Positions 54,101-63,942 of a stretch of DNA of 64,000 nt are shown here, piece after piece; the stretch's first letter is position 1; the number at the start of each line of letters is the position of its first letter. The translations under genes were made by a program, and so were the position numbers. The notes beneath the pieces are model-generated. The model searched no databases. It saw nothing but the letters and a program-made list of their open reading frames with translations, and was not told the DNA's origin. The DNA is from Nephrocerus scutellatus. Lineage: Eukaryota; Arthropoda; Insecta; Diptera; Pipunculidae. The stretch covers positions 11,263,969-11,327,968 of the forward strand of contig OX352762.1 in assembly GCA_947095585.1 (NCBI GenBank). The letters are read 5' to 3'.

Positions 54101-56660
54101 TAATTCTGATGCATCGGAATTTCATCTGCCTGGGTATAACTTGGTGTCATTATTTTTCCCAATCTGTGTCCGGAGTGATCTTCCCTTTGCCTCAATTCAG
54201 CCAAAGTTCCAATCCGGAATATAATTTCATTTGGCTCAAAGTAAAGGTACAAGAGCGCAACATCCACTACCTGTTTTAGAGGAGCCCCCACTTAGAAAGT
54301 GTTTCAACTCAGAGCGAGTTTGATGCATTGTCTGATTCAATCTTAATCGTAAAATGAAATCCTTGTTGCGGGCGATTTCAATGTACACAATTCTGGGTGG
54401 CTTCGCCATTCTGACCAGACAGACAACACTCGAAGGAAGGTGTGTTGAGATATTTGCTGAATTCAATCACCTTACTCAGCTTGTAAATGAGGCTACAAGA
54501 ATACCTGACATTGCAAATCATTCCGCAAACACCCTTGACTTGTTCCTTACCTCTCGTCCTGATAAATATTCCGTCAATATATTATCGCCTCTAGGCTCGT
54601 CAGACCACTATGTATTATCAGCTAATTTTTCGTTAATAAACCACGCAGTTAGAGAAAAAAAACCGTATGGCAATACGAGAAAGCCAATAGGGACGGCCGT
54701 AACAACTTCATTGGTCGCTATTATTTTGCGATAGCAACGTGGATGGAGCCGCTGATGCAATCACAAACACCATCCTTACTGGTATGAAGGACTTTATCCA
54801 TTCCAAGAATAAGTCTGTTAAACCAAAGGAAGATGGATGATATGACTCGAGCTGTAAAGAGGCTAATAGGATTAGACAGGTATCCTTTCGGTTTTACAAA
54901 GCAAACCCTACTGAGGAAAACCGAACAAATTTTAAACGAGCCAGAAATGATTGCATATCTTCGACGAGTCAAATTCGCCTACGACCAAAAATTGAGGCAA
55001 AAAATACTACAATCTCCCAAAAGTAGTACACATTTTTGGTCATTCGTGAAAAGAATCAATAATACAGCCTTTTCGTCGATTCCAACGCTCATTTGTGATG
55101 ACATTCCAGTTGTCAGCTCTATAGACAAGACCAATCTGCTTGCTGTCCATTTCGCAGCTAGCTCCACGCTTCCAGATTGTGCATTGCTGCCTTCTGCACC
55201 TCAGAGTATTGAACACTCGTATGTGACAGATATTCATTCGTACTCGTGCTAGAGTTACTAGAGTTTTAAACGATCTCAACACTCCCGAATCCGCTGGGCC
55301 AGATGGTATTTCCCCAACAGTTCTGAAGAGGTGTTCTGAAAAGCGCTTATCGTGCTTGTTAGATTGCCGCACACTGCTACCGCCTCGCTTGATTTACATT
55401 TGTGGCGTGCGAGAAAAAAGCAGCAGGACGGTTGTTAAATTGATATTGTAGTTAACCCGACGAGAGAAGTAGTATATTTTTCAATGTTACCATAATGCTA
55501 TAGATAATATTTTCCATGTTACTATAAACTAACTATTAAATTCGCGTAGTGCCAATCTCTTCTGGCTAACTATAACTTCAATTTACCTATAGTCGGCCCG
55601 ATGATTTTTCTCGCATGCACGTCCACATTCCTTGCTCGTTATGTAATATACTATTACATTATGTTAACATTATAAGTGCATTCTGTTATTACTATAGAAT
55701 TATCAAGTAGTCAGTTAGATTGACTAAATCCCGATTAAATTACCGAAAGTTGAACATTTGCACAAATTCATATATATTAGGTATAATGATCGTCCTTTCG
55801 TTTGTTTGTTTTATATGTTAATTTCTTATTTTTGAATTAACTTTTCGCCTTTATTTATTTTTGTTATCAATAAATTTTAATTTAATTTAACACACAATCA
55901 GCGAACACAAATTTGTTTCACTTATACCTACAACACATAATCACACCTATGTATGTTCTTTCATATTTCTAATATTATTTTTCTGTTTTTCATTTTTTTG
56001 TTTGTTTATTTAATTTTTCTTGATGCATAATAATATAGGTGATGCATATTCAATGAAAACGTATCAAAGTAATACTAGTTTAGCCACATCTCCAGCTATT
56101 AGCAACTATTCATTGTATAGCAATGGCTATGTAACAAATAAACGGAGTTACGAAAGTGACGAAGAGAGTCAAGAGAACACTCGACTATGAGACAACTAAA
56201 TACCACATACTAAAACTAACTAAATTAACCTTCTTACCAATTCAATATTACAATAAATGTATGTCTTTAAAGAAGAAGAACAAACAAAATCAAACAATAC
56301 AAAACATAAACAGTCTATTAAATACTAAAAATTAGTACACCATTTACACAAATAAATCCGAAATAAAGCATTTATGATTACACTACTTTTCGTACGTACT
56401 CGTATCAATTAAATAACAAGTAATAAACACTTTCCTATATTGATGAATGTTTATGTCCAATAATTGTTTTTTCAATACTAATTATATTAAAGAAACAATA
56501 ATGTACTAAATTGCTTACAATAATTCTACTTATTATTTCATAATCGTACTGAAAATTTCATCTCCTAATCTTCTACTATTATGTACCTACAATTATAATT
56601 CCTTTCCTTTTCATTGAATGTTAGCTTTTGTGTTTACTATTAAAGATTACTTCTTCTTCC

Positions 56661-56693
<33 letters not shown>

Positions 56694-56905
56694 AATTATT
56701 ATTATTATTACTATAATTATTATTATTGTCGTTATTATTACTATTACTGTTTATTAATTTAGTACCACAGCAATTAAGAACAATTACACAACCAAAAGAA
56801 CATGAGCTACTAGACAAACAGACACATCAGCAGCCAGAAGCCGTGATCGTTGTCGAACAACAGTCATCAGCGACCTACGTCATTGTGGAAAGTCAAATAA
56901 GTTAG
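47972..56905 (+). CDS. RN-tre: RN-tre, TBC-domain Rab GTPase-activating protein (USP6NL-like)
   Basis: Exons 47972-48126, 51111-51792, 51862-52247, 52356-52420, then alternative 3' exons at 56039-56190 or 56763-56905 (and 63855-63942, see its entry). The short forms have 479 or 476 residues. This family speeds GTP hydrolysis on Rab5-class and related Rabs and restrains receptor endocytosis. The sequence shows the conserved N-terminal block (YEIYHRTDKYGFMHDSRLPD) and a TBC domain at about 103-320 with both catalytic fingers: IDSDVNR (148-154, Arg finger) and YCQGM (189-193, Gln finger). After it come MKKLRALKLDLPPPPK and PTKPLGQLI, which match the region after the TBC domain in USP6NL. Start ATG 47972; ATG 47978 and 47981 are in frame alternatives. 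A dead copy of exon 1 lies 4.3 kb upstream. Confidence 0.9.
48127..48374. other. RN-tre intron 1, first part
   Basis: No feature seen up to the start of the mariner-like end at 48376. Confidence 0.4.
48376..49015 (-). mobile_element. Mariner-like DDE transposase pseudogene
   Basis: A terminal sequence CAGGGTGTCCGCCGGGAAGG follows TA at 48374-48376. Minus-strand coding from about 49005 gives HEKLIMSDETHFHLNEYLNK (first catalytic D in S-D-E), IGPYFFENENGLTVT, then after a frameshift ERYCNMIENF, CFQQDGGT and HTARITRDLLRDLF (second catalytic D in Q-Q-D-G). DDE_3-type, different from the one at 11000-11526. Several stops; the right end is not seen. Confidence 0.75.
49016..49850. other. RN-tre intron 1, middle part
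   Basis: 49030-49360 may be further transposon sequence but no motif is clear. A short ttttggtcgcaaatgtgcaa at 49338 resembles the inverted-repeat sequence of 46208. Nothing else recognised. Confidence 0.4.
50482..50934. mobile_element. Insertion inside C2, carrying SINE S4
   Basis: About 450 bp absent from C1. The flanking acgtacaaatgt copies look like a 10-12-bp target-site duplication. The middle is SINE S4; the outer parts (tcctggtctgtgaaacctat on the left, cctttacccgggcttgggac on the right) are of unknown origin. Confidence 0.65.
50598..50835 (-). mobile_element. tRNA-derived SINE, copy S4
   Basis: Minus-strand head at 50835 (ACGTGGCTCAGTGGATAGGT), with the A box intact. The B box is weakened (ggattcgtgcc). 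The body is as in the other copies; the 3' end is truncated at about 50598 before the GTCTGTCGCGC terminus. Confidence 0.83.
51111..51792 (+). CDS. RN-tre: RN-tre exon 2 (first two thirds of TBC domain)
   Basis: Acceptor tgtatcctttag. Encodes YGFMHDSRLPDTRDSHEVQR, the Arg-finger motif IDSDVNR and Gln-finger motif YCQGM, up to KWFFVIFVER. Donor GTAAGT, phase 0. The 69-bp intron after it is small. Confidence 0.95.
51862..52247 (+). CDS. RN-tre: RN-tre exon 3 (end of TBC domain)
   Basis: Begins IPFSLSLRVWDIFLFEGDRV, the last conserved TBC block, and ends QVINDVIA plus two bases. Donor GTGAGT, phase 2. Confidence 0.95.
52356..52420 (+). CDS. RN-tre: RN-tre exon 4
   Basis: Encodes QEANAVEVQSTVSYETSECA and T, ending in donor GTAAGT, phase 1. 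The acceptor is ambiguous: AG at 52352 would add one Arg in frame, and AG at 52360 would change frame and soon stop. The 52355 choice is preferred because it keeps the phase used by all three downstream exons. Confidence 0.75.
52421..53925. other. RN-tre intron 4, first part
   Basis: AT-rich. No exon or repeat recognised before LINE J4. Confidence 0.45.
53928..55340 (+). mobile_element. Jockey-like LINE family J, copy J4 (5' part)
   Basis: Starts with the family leader (ttaaaagaagcgataagttg). The endonuclease follows: [52 protein letters not shown], then [40 protein letters not shown] and SDHYVLSANFSL. The linker follows (RYPFGFTKQT-region, FWSFVKRINNTAFSSIPTL) to [15 protein letters not shown] at 55290-55335. 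There it stops at the family D repeat, before reverse transcriptase. Shifts and stops are present. Confidence 0.85.
55337..55650. repeat. Dispersed repeat family D, copy D3 (right half)
   Basis: Begins gaaaagcgcttatcgtgctt and gttagattgccgcac, as in D1 and D2, and ends cacattccttgctcgttatg. An extra segment of about 200 bp lies inside. It follows directly on the end of LINE J4. Confidence 0.6.
56039..56190 (+). CDS. RN-tre: RN-tre alternative last exon A
   Basis: After acceptor taatatag it reads (G)DAYSMKTYQSNTSLATSPAI, ending ESQENTRL with TGA at 56188. Starts in the phase left by exon 4. No usable donor inside. Poly(A) signals AATAAA follow at 56252 and again near 56350. Ser/Tyr/Asn-rich with an acidic end. 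Confidence 0.78.
56252..56257 (+). promoter_or_regulatory. Poly(A) signal AATAAA after RN-tre exon A
   Basis: 62 bp after the TGA of the exon at 56039. Further AATAAA copies occur near 56348 and 56362. Confidence 0.5.
56661..56730. repeat. (TTA)n microsatellite
   Basis: Run of TTA/ATT triplets about 30 bp before the acceptor of RN-tre exon B. Confidence 0.9.
56763..56905 (+). CDS. RN-tre: RN-tre alternative 3' exon B
   Basis: Acceptor attaatttag; with the G of exon 4 it reads VPQQLRTITQPKEHELLDKQ and ends VIVVEQQSSATYVIVESQIS with TAG at 56903. A donor-like AAGTTAGT inside the last codons (56901) would make it an internal exon whose phase fits the exon at 63855. Gln-rich. Supported by open frame and phase only. 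Confidence 0.65.
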
Positions 56906-57470
56906 TTTCGTGTAGTTGCAATGCAAATGATTGTTGTTTACTTTGTTTATTGTTGTTCGTTTTATTCGAACTTCAGTTACATAATAGAAAAATTTAAACC
57001 TAAACTAATTCGTTGCAATTGAAGTGAATAATTTTTTTTACATATAAGTTATTGGAGTCACAAGAAGAAGACTCAAATCGAACAAAGAACCCACTGAGAT
57101 TTTTTTTTATCAATAATTTTTTTAAATATATTTTTTTATATACGAGTTCTTTTAGTTTTTAGTGTACTTTAAGTATTACATCTACATAATATTATTGCAT
57201 ATAGCATTTTTGTGTGTATTTCTTTCACACATTCCAAATTTTGATTTTCTGAATTATCTATTAACTGCTTTAACATTGACCAGTATTGGACTTTTACTTT
57301 AAAATTTCGCAGTTACGAATTATAAATTTCGAGTTTTGCCAAGAACAAACATCCCATGAACAATTTTTCGCTCTTTAGATTTATTATGCTCCTGTTATAT
57401 AACGCATCGAAAACTTCAACACAGCCTTATCCCTTTAAAGTTATACCAAGGCCAGGTAGGTTTTTTTTAC
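56906..57470. other. RN-tre intron or downstream flank
   Basis: AT-rich; nothing recognised. Confidence 0.4.
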
Positions 57471-57472
57471 TT

Positions 57473-57558
57473 AAGGACGTCGTCGTTTTTGAGTTTATGT
57501 ACATTCCTTTCCCTTAGATCTGGAAAAAATGTACATAAACTCGATAACGACGACCTTT
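57473..57558. repeat. Imperfect 31-bp inverted repeat
   Basis: 57473-57505 (aaggacgtcgtcgtttttga, gtttatgtacatt) pairs with 57528-57558 (aatgtacataaactcg, ataacgacgacctt) around a 22-bp spacer, with about three mismatches. Confidence 0.8.
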
Positions 57559-57619
57559 TTTAAAACAGCAAGTACTGAGCTGTTTTTTCTAGATTTTTTT
57601 ATGCGTCAAACGTAAAAAA

Positions 57620-58025
57620 ACCCTTTCTTTTTAAATTCTCTATATTAACTTCACTTGCCCGTGGGTCGGTCGTCGGTCGTCTGTCGTGGATTCTTGCGAT
57701 CAATTTTTAACCCACTTCCCATGGCCCGATTTTATTGAAATTTTGCACACATGTGTATTTCCGGAGAAATAGCCCCTCGGGCTGCGGGGTCGGGGGGCTC
57801 CCATACAAAAATTTTAAAAAATTTACCCGATTTTCTTCAAATTTTACACACATGTGTATACCCAATAAACAATACTTTTTCGAAAATTTGGTAGTGCTCG
57901 GGTCCCGGGTTCGGCCGCAAGGCCCTTATACATTTTTTAAATATCTATACTGGCATCAGATATTCGTCGCCCTTTATGGACTGTGTGCGGTGTGTGCTGC
58001 GCAGTCGGCTGCTGGGTTGTTTTTT
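57620..58025 (+). repeat. Dispersed repeat family B, copy B6
   Basis: The most complete plus-strand copy: ctctatattaacttcacttg, caatttttaacccacttccc, ggcccgattttattgaaatt, ttgcacacatgtgtatttcc (a second acacatgtgtata follows at about 57847), actggcatcagata and tgtgctgcgcag. No coding capacity. Confidence 0.7.
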
Positions 58026-58439
58026 TTTTGAATCAAACCATTAAGTTTTTGGAACGGTTGTTATAATCGAGGCTTTCTTTAACCATCTTTTTTAAAAGAC
58101 CATTGAAACGGGTCATTGGAAAAAAATTGCGATGCATGTGAGCGATGATCACTTCGCCCAATTCTTGCCATATTGTCTTTAGGATGTTTAACAGGACGGA
58201 CTATTAAGTCACCTTGCAACCAAGGAGCCCCCTGACTGCTGTGCTCGTTAGAAAACCATTGGTCATCTGTCTCGGAGGACGTGGGGCCATGATGTTACCC
58301 CAATATGGTGCGGGACTTTACCACGGAAGATAAATAAAGGACCGCGGGTACTTAGAGCATGCTGTTCGTACTTAGCGACCCAAAAAGGGCTGCTGGTACT
58401 TGAGATCCTTACATTTTTTTTATAATGTACACACGCACA

Positions 58440-59770
58440 CTTATAATGCTTAGCATAGCGTGGGCGTTAGGAAATTAGGGATTACGGATAGGCTGGAGAA
58501 TGGGCGGGATGCATCTGGATATTTCTTTTGAACACCGCTTGTGGAAAAAGCGATAAAACAGTCACAGGCACGAAACATTCCTACGATGTTCAAGCGATTC
58601 GATTGTTTTCGCGATATGTACGTTACCAATAAGTTTTAACGCGCGTTTCTGAACTCTGTCAAGTAGTAGCAATGTGGTCTTGGGGGCACCTGCCCAGACA
58701 ATACAGTTGTATTCAAGTTTAGGGCGAATGTACGCCTTGTAAATAGTAGCCAGATCTTAAGGAGTGAATTACATCTTGCACAGTTTTACGAAACCTAAAC
58801 ATCTCACAGCATTTTTGGCGATGGCAAATATGTGGTCGTTCCAACGCAGCTTGTTGTTGACGCACATACCAAGAATTGAGAGTTGTTCAGTTTCTTTGAT
58901 GCAAAATCCATGCATGGATAAAGGTTGGGAGTTTAAATTACGCTTAGAAGACAGAAGATAGCATTGGGTTTTAGAAGCCTTAAATTCAACTCTATTATGT
59001 AGTCCCCACCTTGTTATGCTGTCAAGATCAGAATTTAACGTGCTTAACATACATTGTTGTTCAAGTTCCACTTGTAACGAAGAGGGTCGTGCAGAAAGCG
59101 TTAAGTCATATGAAAAGCTAAGAGTACTGTCACCAGCGAAAGAATGGATTGGATTAGAGGTGGTGGATAGGAGTTCATTAATGAAAATCAGAAAGAGTTT
59201 CGGAGATAAAACAGAGCCTTGAGGAACACCGCCGTGTATGCGGTGAACATTGGATTTGAATCCGTCCAATACGACCTGGATTGAACGGTCAGATTAATTA
59301 TTCCATAAGCATTCATTTTCGAGAAAAGAGCTTGATGCCAGACTCTGTCAAATGCCTTGGAAATATCAAGTGCAACAACTTTGCTTTCACCAAATTTGTG
59401 AATAGACTGGTTCCACTTTTCAGTGAGATAAGCCATCAGGTCACCTGTAGAACGTTGCCTACGAAAACCATACTGCTGGTCACTAAGGATTTCACGTGAT
59501 TCAAGGTATTGCATAAGCTTACGATTGATCAGGGTTTCCATGACCTTGGAGAGTATAGATGTTAGCGCAATGGGTCGGTACGAGGAAAGAGATGACGTTT
59601 CGCCTTTTTTGGGAAAAGGCTGAATAAAGGCTGTTTTCCAATTCCTTGGGACGACTCCAGTATAAGAGAAATGGAAAAGTTTGCGCAGTGGTAATGTCAA
59701 CGTTGAAGAACACCTCTTCAAAACATTTAGGCAACCTCTTCGTATTTTAGTAGTCAAGTCTAACATATGT
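58440..59770 (-). mobile_element. Jockey-like LINE family J, copy J5 (reverse transcriptase and 3' end)
   Basis: The minus-strand frame from 59766: VVPRNWKTAFIQPFPKKGET, SSYRPIALTSILSKVMETLI, DQQYGFRRQRSTGDLMAYLT, VVALDISKAFDRVWH. From 59269: GGVPQGSVLSPKLFLIFINE, then FAGDSTLSF where the catalytic D-D of the usual F-A-D-D is changed to G-D, then GLHNRVEFKASKTQCYLLSS and the C-terminal blocks to about 58440. Long open stretches make this the least decayed copy of the family, but a frameshift near 59280 and the active-site change show it is inactive. Confidence 0.88.
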
Positions 59771-59774
59771 GGGT

Positions 59775-60060
59775 TGGGTGTGGTGTGGGTTGGACTAGGA
59801 TAGCTTGCTGTCCTAGTGGCAAAGTTCCGGAAGGATGTGCTGCCAGGGTCTGCTTTGCAACCGCTTGCAGTCCTAGTGGCAAATGATAGGGTTCAAAGTT
59901 CCGGAAGGATGTGCTGTAAAGTTGTCCTAATTTGTTGGAACATCTTTGCTGTTAATTTTTTGAAGGATTGAGATACCAAGCTCGATATCTGACTCGTTAG
60001 GCGTATTGCCGTGTCAACGGAAACCCAAAAGCCGGAGCTCTCTAGGGAGTCAGAATACCG
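59775..60060. repeat. Local direct repeat (tcctagtggcaaa ... gttccggaaggatgtgctg)
   Basis: gttccggaaggatgtgctg occurs at about 59825 and 59897, and agtcctagtggcaaa at about 59810 and 59868. Related words (gctgccagggcctgccttgc, aaccgctcagg) occur at 60740. Function unknown. Confidence 0.5.
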
Positions 60061-62970
60061 AATTGGTATGATGCTTTAATAAATGAAAACTCTATGATTA
60101 TTGTTCAACGTTAGGTGTGAAGATGATTTTATTCATTGAATTTTCCCTTCTTTTATAAAAAAAATAATTAATCGATTTTCGACCATGCATCGACTCTGGA
60201 ATGCCTACTCATCGATATTCATATTTTACATAATATCGCTTTATCAGCATAGTGTATGTATGTATGTATGTAATATATGACCGACCACGTCAAGTGTTTT
60301 TGGGTTCGTTCGCCTATGCTGCTGCGTTAACATATTTGTTTCCACAAGCGAACGCCTTATTATTTCATTACCATTTCCATGCGCCGCTTACTCAGCGCAA
60401 TGCATGGAAAGGGTATTTAACGTTCTAAGCGGCCGGCGCTCGTTTGCCCATGATGCTTATATTGCAAATATTTATTTTCATAGGCGAACGACCGCCGGTC
60501 ATAAATTATGCTATTGGAGATGTTTTATATTTTTTGTTCCCATGTACCGAGTGTGCCATTAAAGAATACGTATGGGTTATTTTTGTTTACTTTTGTTTTC
60601 ATGCACCAAGTGTGCTATTAATTAATACGTAGTACTGATTTGTGTATGCTTTTACTTTGAGAGGCACTAGAGTCGATGGTCAAAAATGTTGTATGCTTTT
60701 AGGCATGTTATTTATGTGGCCGCTGGTGCGATCCCTCACGGTGCTGCCAGGGCCTGCCTTGCAACCGCTCAGGCACTCATACCTGAACGAATGGGAGATT
60801 CTTGATGCCAGATCTGACCAAGGTCGCGTTTAGAAAACTCGGGATTAAATACACTCCTACTTATGGGAAGTGTTCCCTAGGCTTTGACAGTTCTCTCACA
60901 GCAGTTTAAATGTTATTTTGGCATTTGTTTTTGTTTGCCTGTACGGCGACAACGTATTAATTGGGTCACCTCTTTGCAACGTCAACGAATTCTATAGGTT
61001 GAGCCCATAAAAAGATCATATCCAAAAATTATCCGAGTGTAAAAAAAACGACTCAGAGAAATAAGTTTTTTCGGAGAATCAAAAAAAAAGCATATCTGAA
61101 TGTTGACAGTTAAGTTATCTCTCCGATTACCCAGGCATTAAAAAAACACGTATTCCACCTCGGTAGGTTGAATGAAAATAATAGTTCCAGTGTCAGACAT
61201 GTTAAAAAACTTGGAAAAATTTAAAGATTGTTCCAGATGACATTTATCAAACCACTTTTCGGCATTCTTGAATATTCCGAACGTTTCCGTATGTACTCAA
61301 TAATTAGAAAATGAAAACAATTTCACGTTGGTTTTGAACGAATCGCAGTATTTTGATGAATGCTTTAAAGAAATTTTAATTTCCTTTTCCATCAAGGAGT
61401 CAGTCTAGACTCTAAATGAATACCAATTAAATAACAATAAGATTTATATAAATTTTTTATTGACATGAATAAAACAATTAATTGCATACAAAAAAAACTA
61501 ATTTTTAAAGTTTACAAAAATACCACTAAAAAGCACACCGCAATCGTGCAATTCTTAATTAATTTTATTAACTTGAAAATTTCTAGAAGCAAAGAAGTGC
61601 CTAAGTGAAATAAACACCAATCAAAAGTTTTAAAAATCATGTTGGTAGAAAAAATTTTAAATACACAAATTTTTAAAATAAAATAAATATTTTTAAATAA
61701 ATAAAATATAATTCATTCTGTAATAATTCTCTTGAGCTACGATTAGATTATGTACCACAATAGTAGATTTTCGCCATTTTTAATTTGTAAACGTTTGACA
61801 GTTTGCCACGTAATTTTACACGTAAACTTTGACGATTAAATTATTTGCCCTCATCTGATACGGGAAAATATCGAAAATCTATCATTCGTCACACAATCTA
61901 ATCGCAATGGAAAAGCTTAATACTTAAGACAGACTTACAAGATTGTATGAATTTCAAACATAACGAACAAAACTCTTTTTTGTCAAAATCATAATCCATA
62001 TATTGTTGAAAGTATTGTTTTTCCATTGTGGAGAGTCCCCTTAAGTTGTTAAAAAATAATTCCAAATCATGTATTTTACTTTTAAAGGTATTCCCAGTAA
62101 TTTTATTCACATTCCTAAAATTAAACTTGAAATTTATTTCTGATAGAATACTGTGACTGAAATAAATTAACACTGTTGCACGAACCTTACTAGTTGGTCC
62201 AATTATATACACACAAAAAAAAATGATTTTAATAAATTGAAATTGTTTATGTTACTGTCTGTCTTTTTGTACAATTGATCCTTAGCTCGTTAGTTGTGTA
62301 CACAAATTTCGTAGTCGTAGAAAAATTATTGCATTTGTTATGTTAATTTAATTTTTAGTAATGATTTGTTCCTTATTGTTTGATTGTTTATTTAGCCACC
62401 CACTTCTACCTAGTTTAATTATTCTTTCCTTTTTTATATAGCATAAATATAAAAGTATAAAAAATATAAGGTTGATGCAGTAATGCGTATATATTAAAAC
62501 AAGTATTTTTTAAACCGATTTGTTTTAATAACACTCAGTTTTTTAATCTCCGCAATCCTTACCTCAGTTTCATAATTGCTTTCGTAAAACTTTGTGGTTT
62601 TACCAGAAATGAAGCGGTTATCCAGGAATCCAGGCAGGGTGAATATACACAGATAAGCAACTAGTTCTATCACATAATTCGCTGTATATAATAGGAATTC
62701 CGTCTATGTTCGTGACTATGGATGGCATCACTAAATCCGAATGGGTCTGAAATTTAGGTCCCAATCGATAGACGTAATTACAAGTTTTAGTTGTAGTCTT
62801 TGATTTTTCGAAATTAATGTTCGAAAAACATATTTTTAAACGTTACGATTTTGTTTGAATTCTAACGTAACTAAAAGTCATTGTTTTTCGAACTGCCTGC
62901 GGTTGACTAACACTCAATAAATCACCCGACACAGGTGATGCCTGTGGCATAATATCGCTAAGCAATCAGC
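60061..62970. other. AT-rich stretch of RN-tre intron, no gene recognised
   Basis: Holds a (TATG)n microsatellite at 60254-60272, a somewhat GC-richer block at 60280-60500 containing repeated gcgaacg/cgttcgcc words, and very AT-rich sequence at 61430-62560. Small frames are present but none has a domain or splice context. Confidence 0.4.
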
Positions 62971-62974
62971 GCCT

Positions 62975-63207
62975 TAGGCAACCATTTGTGTTGAGAATGT
63001 ATATTTTTGCACACAAATGGAGGGGACCTACAAATTTAATGCCGGATCCGAACGGCGAATTAAGAAGCTTTCCGTGACAAGTTATTACTCTTGGACGTTT
63101 GTCAGACTTTCGCGAGAGGTGAAAAATACTTTTGGTGTTACTGGGATTCGAACCATAAACCTCCTGCTCAGAAAGCCATGCTTTTATCCACTGAGCCACG
63201 GCGTCCA
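62975..63207 (-). mobile_element. tRNA-derived SINE, copy S5
   Basis: Minus-strand head at 63207 (GACGCCGTGGCTCAGTGGAT) with an intact A box; the B box reads GGTTCGAATCCC (63156-63145, reverse), a full consensus. A 17-bp piece of the body (gggacaccgt region) is missing. The 3' end is truncated near 62975. Confidence 0.86.
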
Positions 63208-63256
63208 CATATCTCTCCGATTACTCTGACTTAAAAAAAAAAACACGGGCATGGAA

Positions 63257-63381
63257 AGCAGCATAGCGTAGCGGAGGTTTTTAGGGCACACAATGTTTTA
63301 CTAAATGTTGCACATTCTTATTTTGAGGCATTTAGTATAACATTTTGTGCTCTAAGAACCTCAGCTTCGCTATGCTGTGCT
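63257..63381. repeat. Imperfect inverted repeat, arms about 52 bp
   Basis: 63257-63307 (agcagcatagcgtagcggag, gtttttagggcacacaatgt, tttactaaatg) pairs with 63329-63381 (catttagtataacattttgt, gctctaagaacctcagcttc, gctatgctgtgct) around a 21-bp spacer. A small non-autonomous DNA element is likely. Confidence 0.85.
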
Positions 63382-63389
63382 CAATATGC

Positions 63390-63854
63390 GGCTGCGGCGG
63401 TCCTCACAAGAAGAAAGAAGCGCACATCAGTTTCCTCGTAGCTTTTTTGTGGTAGCGTGTTTGTCGTTTAATGCATTTATACTTAAATTTAAAATACGAA
63501 TGTATTTAAAAATACTCCGAATAGAAATATGATTTTTTAGGGTGCAATTATTGATGGAAATCGGTAAAAGCAATACTACAATAGTAAGATCTCTAAAAAA
63601 ACTCCTCAAATTAAACATTTATGTATCAACCTTGTATTTTTAGAAAAACCATAAAGCAAAGTTGTTACAATTTTTTCCTCTCCCCTAATTAATTAATTTT
63701 TAAGAAAAAAATTTTTTCTTGACTAAATAAATTTAACAATATTTAATGCAAAAATTATCCACCTCAATTCTCCTATAACCAAATACATAATGCTTAAACA
63801 ATCACACACAAAAATTCATAAACAAAAACAAAATAGTAACTCTTACTGTGCCAG
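63390..63854. other. RN-tre intron, last part in the window
   Basis: AT-rich; nothing recognised. Ends in acceptor actgtgccag. Confidence 0.4.
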
Positions 63855-63942
63855 AGGACACGCATTCAATCAGAAGTTCGCTTGCAGGTACATCAGTAGC
63901 CTCGCATGGCTCGTCGGATACCTTTTCATTGGAAGACAATAA
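63855..63942 (+). CDS. RN-tre: Probable downstream exon of RN-tre (long isoform)
   Basis: Reads (E/K)DTHSIRSSLAGTSVASHGSS and DTFSLEDN, followed by donor GTACGT at 63943, phase 2. It accepts two bases, so it fits both exon 4 (G) and exon B cut at 56900 (A). Ser/Thr-rich like the other tail exons. It could belong to another gene, but no competing gene is visible. Confidence 0.55.

Noticed and set aside
58769..59766. A working reverse transcriptase gene
   Set aside because: Frame is broken near 59280 and the catalytic pair reads G-D instead of D-D, so it is an inactive LINE copy.
61898..62212. A 104-codon minus-strand frame as a small gene
   Set aside because: AT-rich, with Asn/Lys/Ile/Phe composition expected by chance, no domain, no splice sites and no conserved neighbour.
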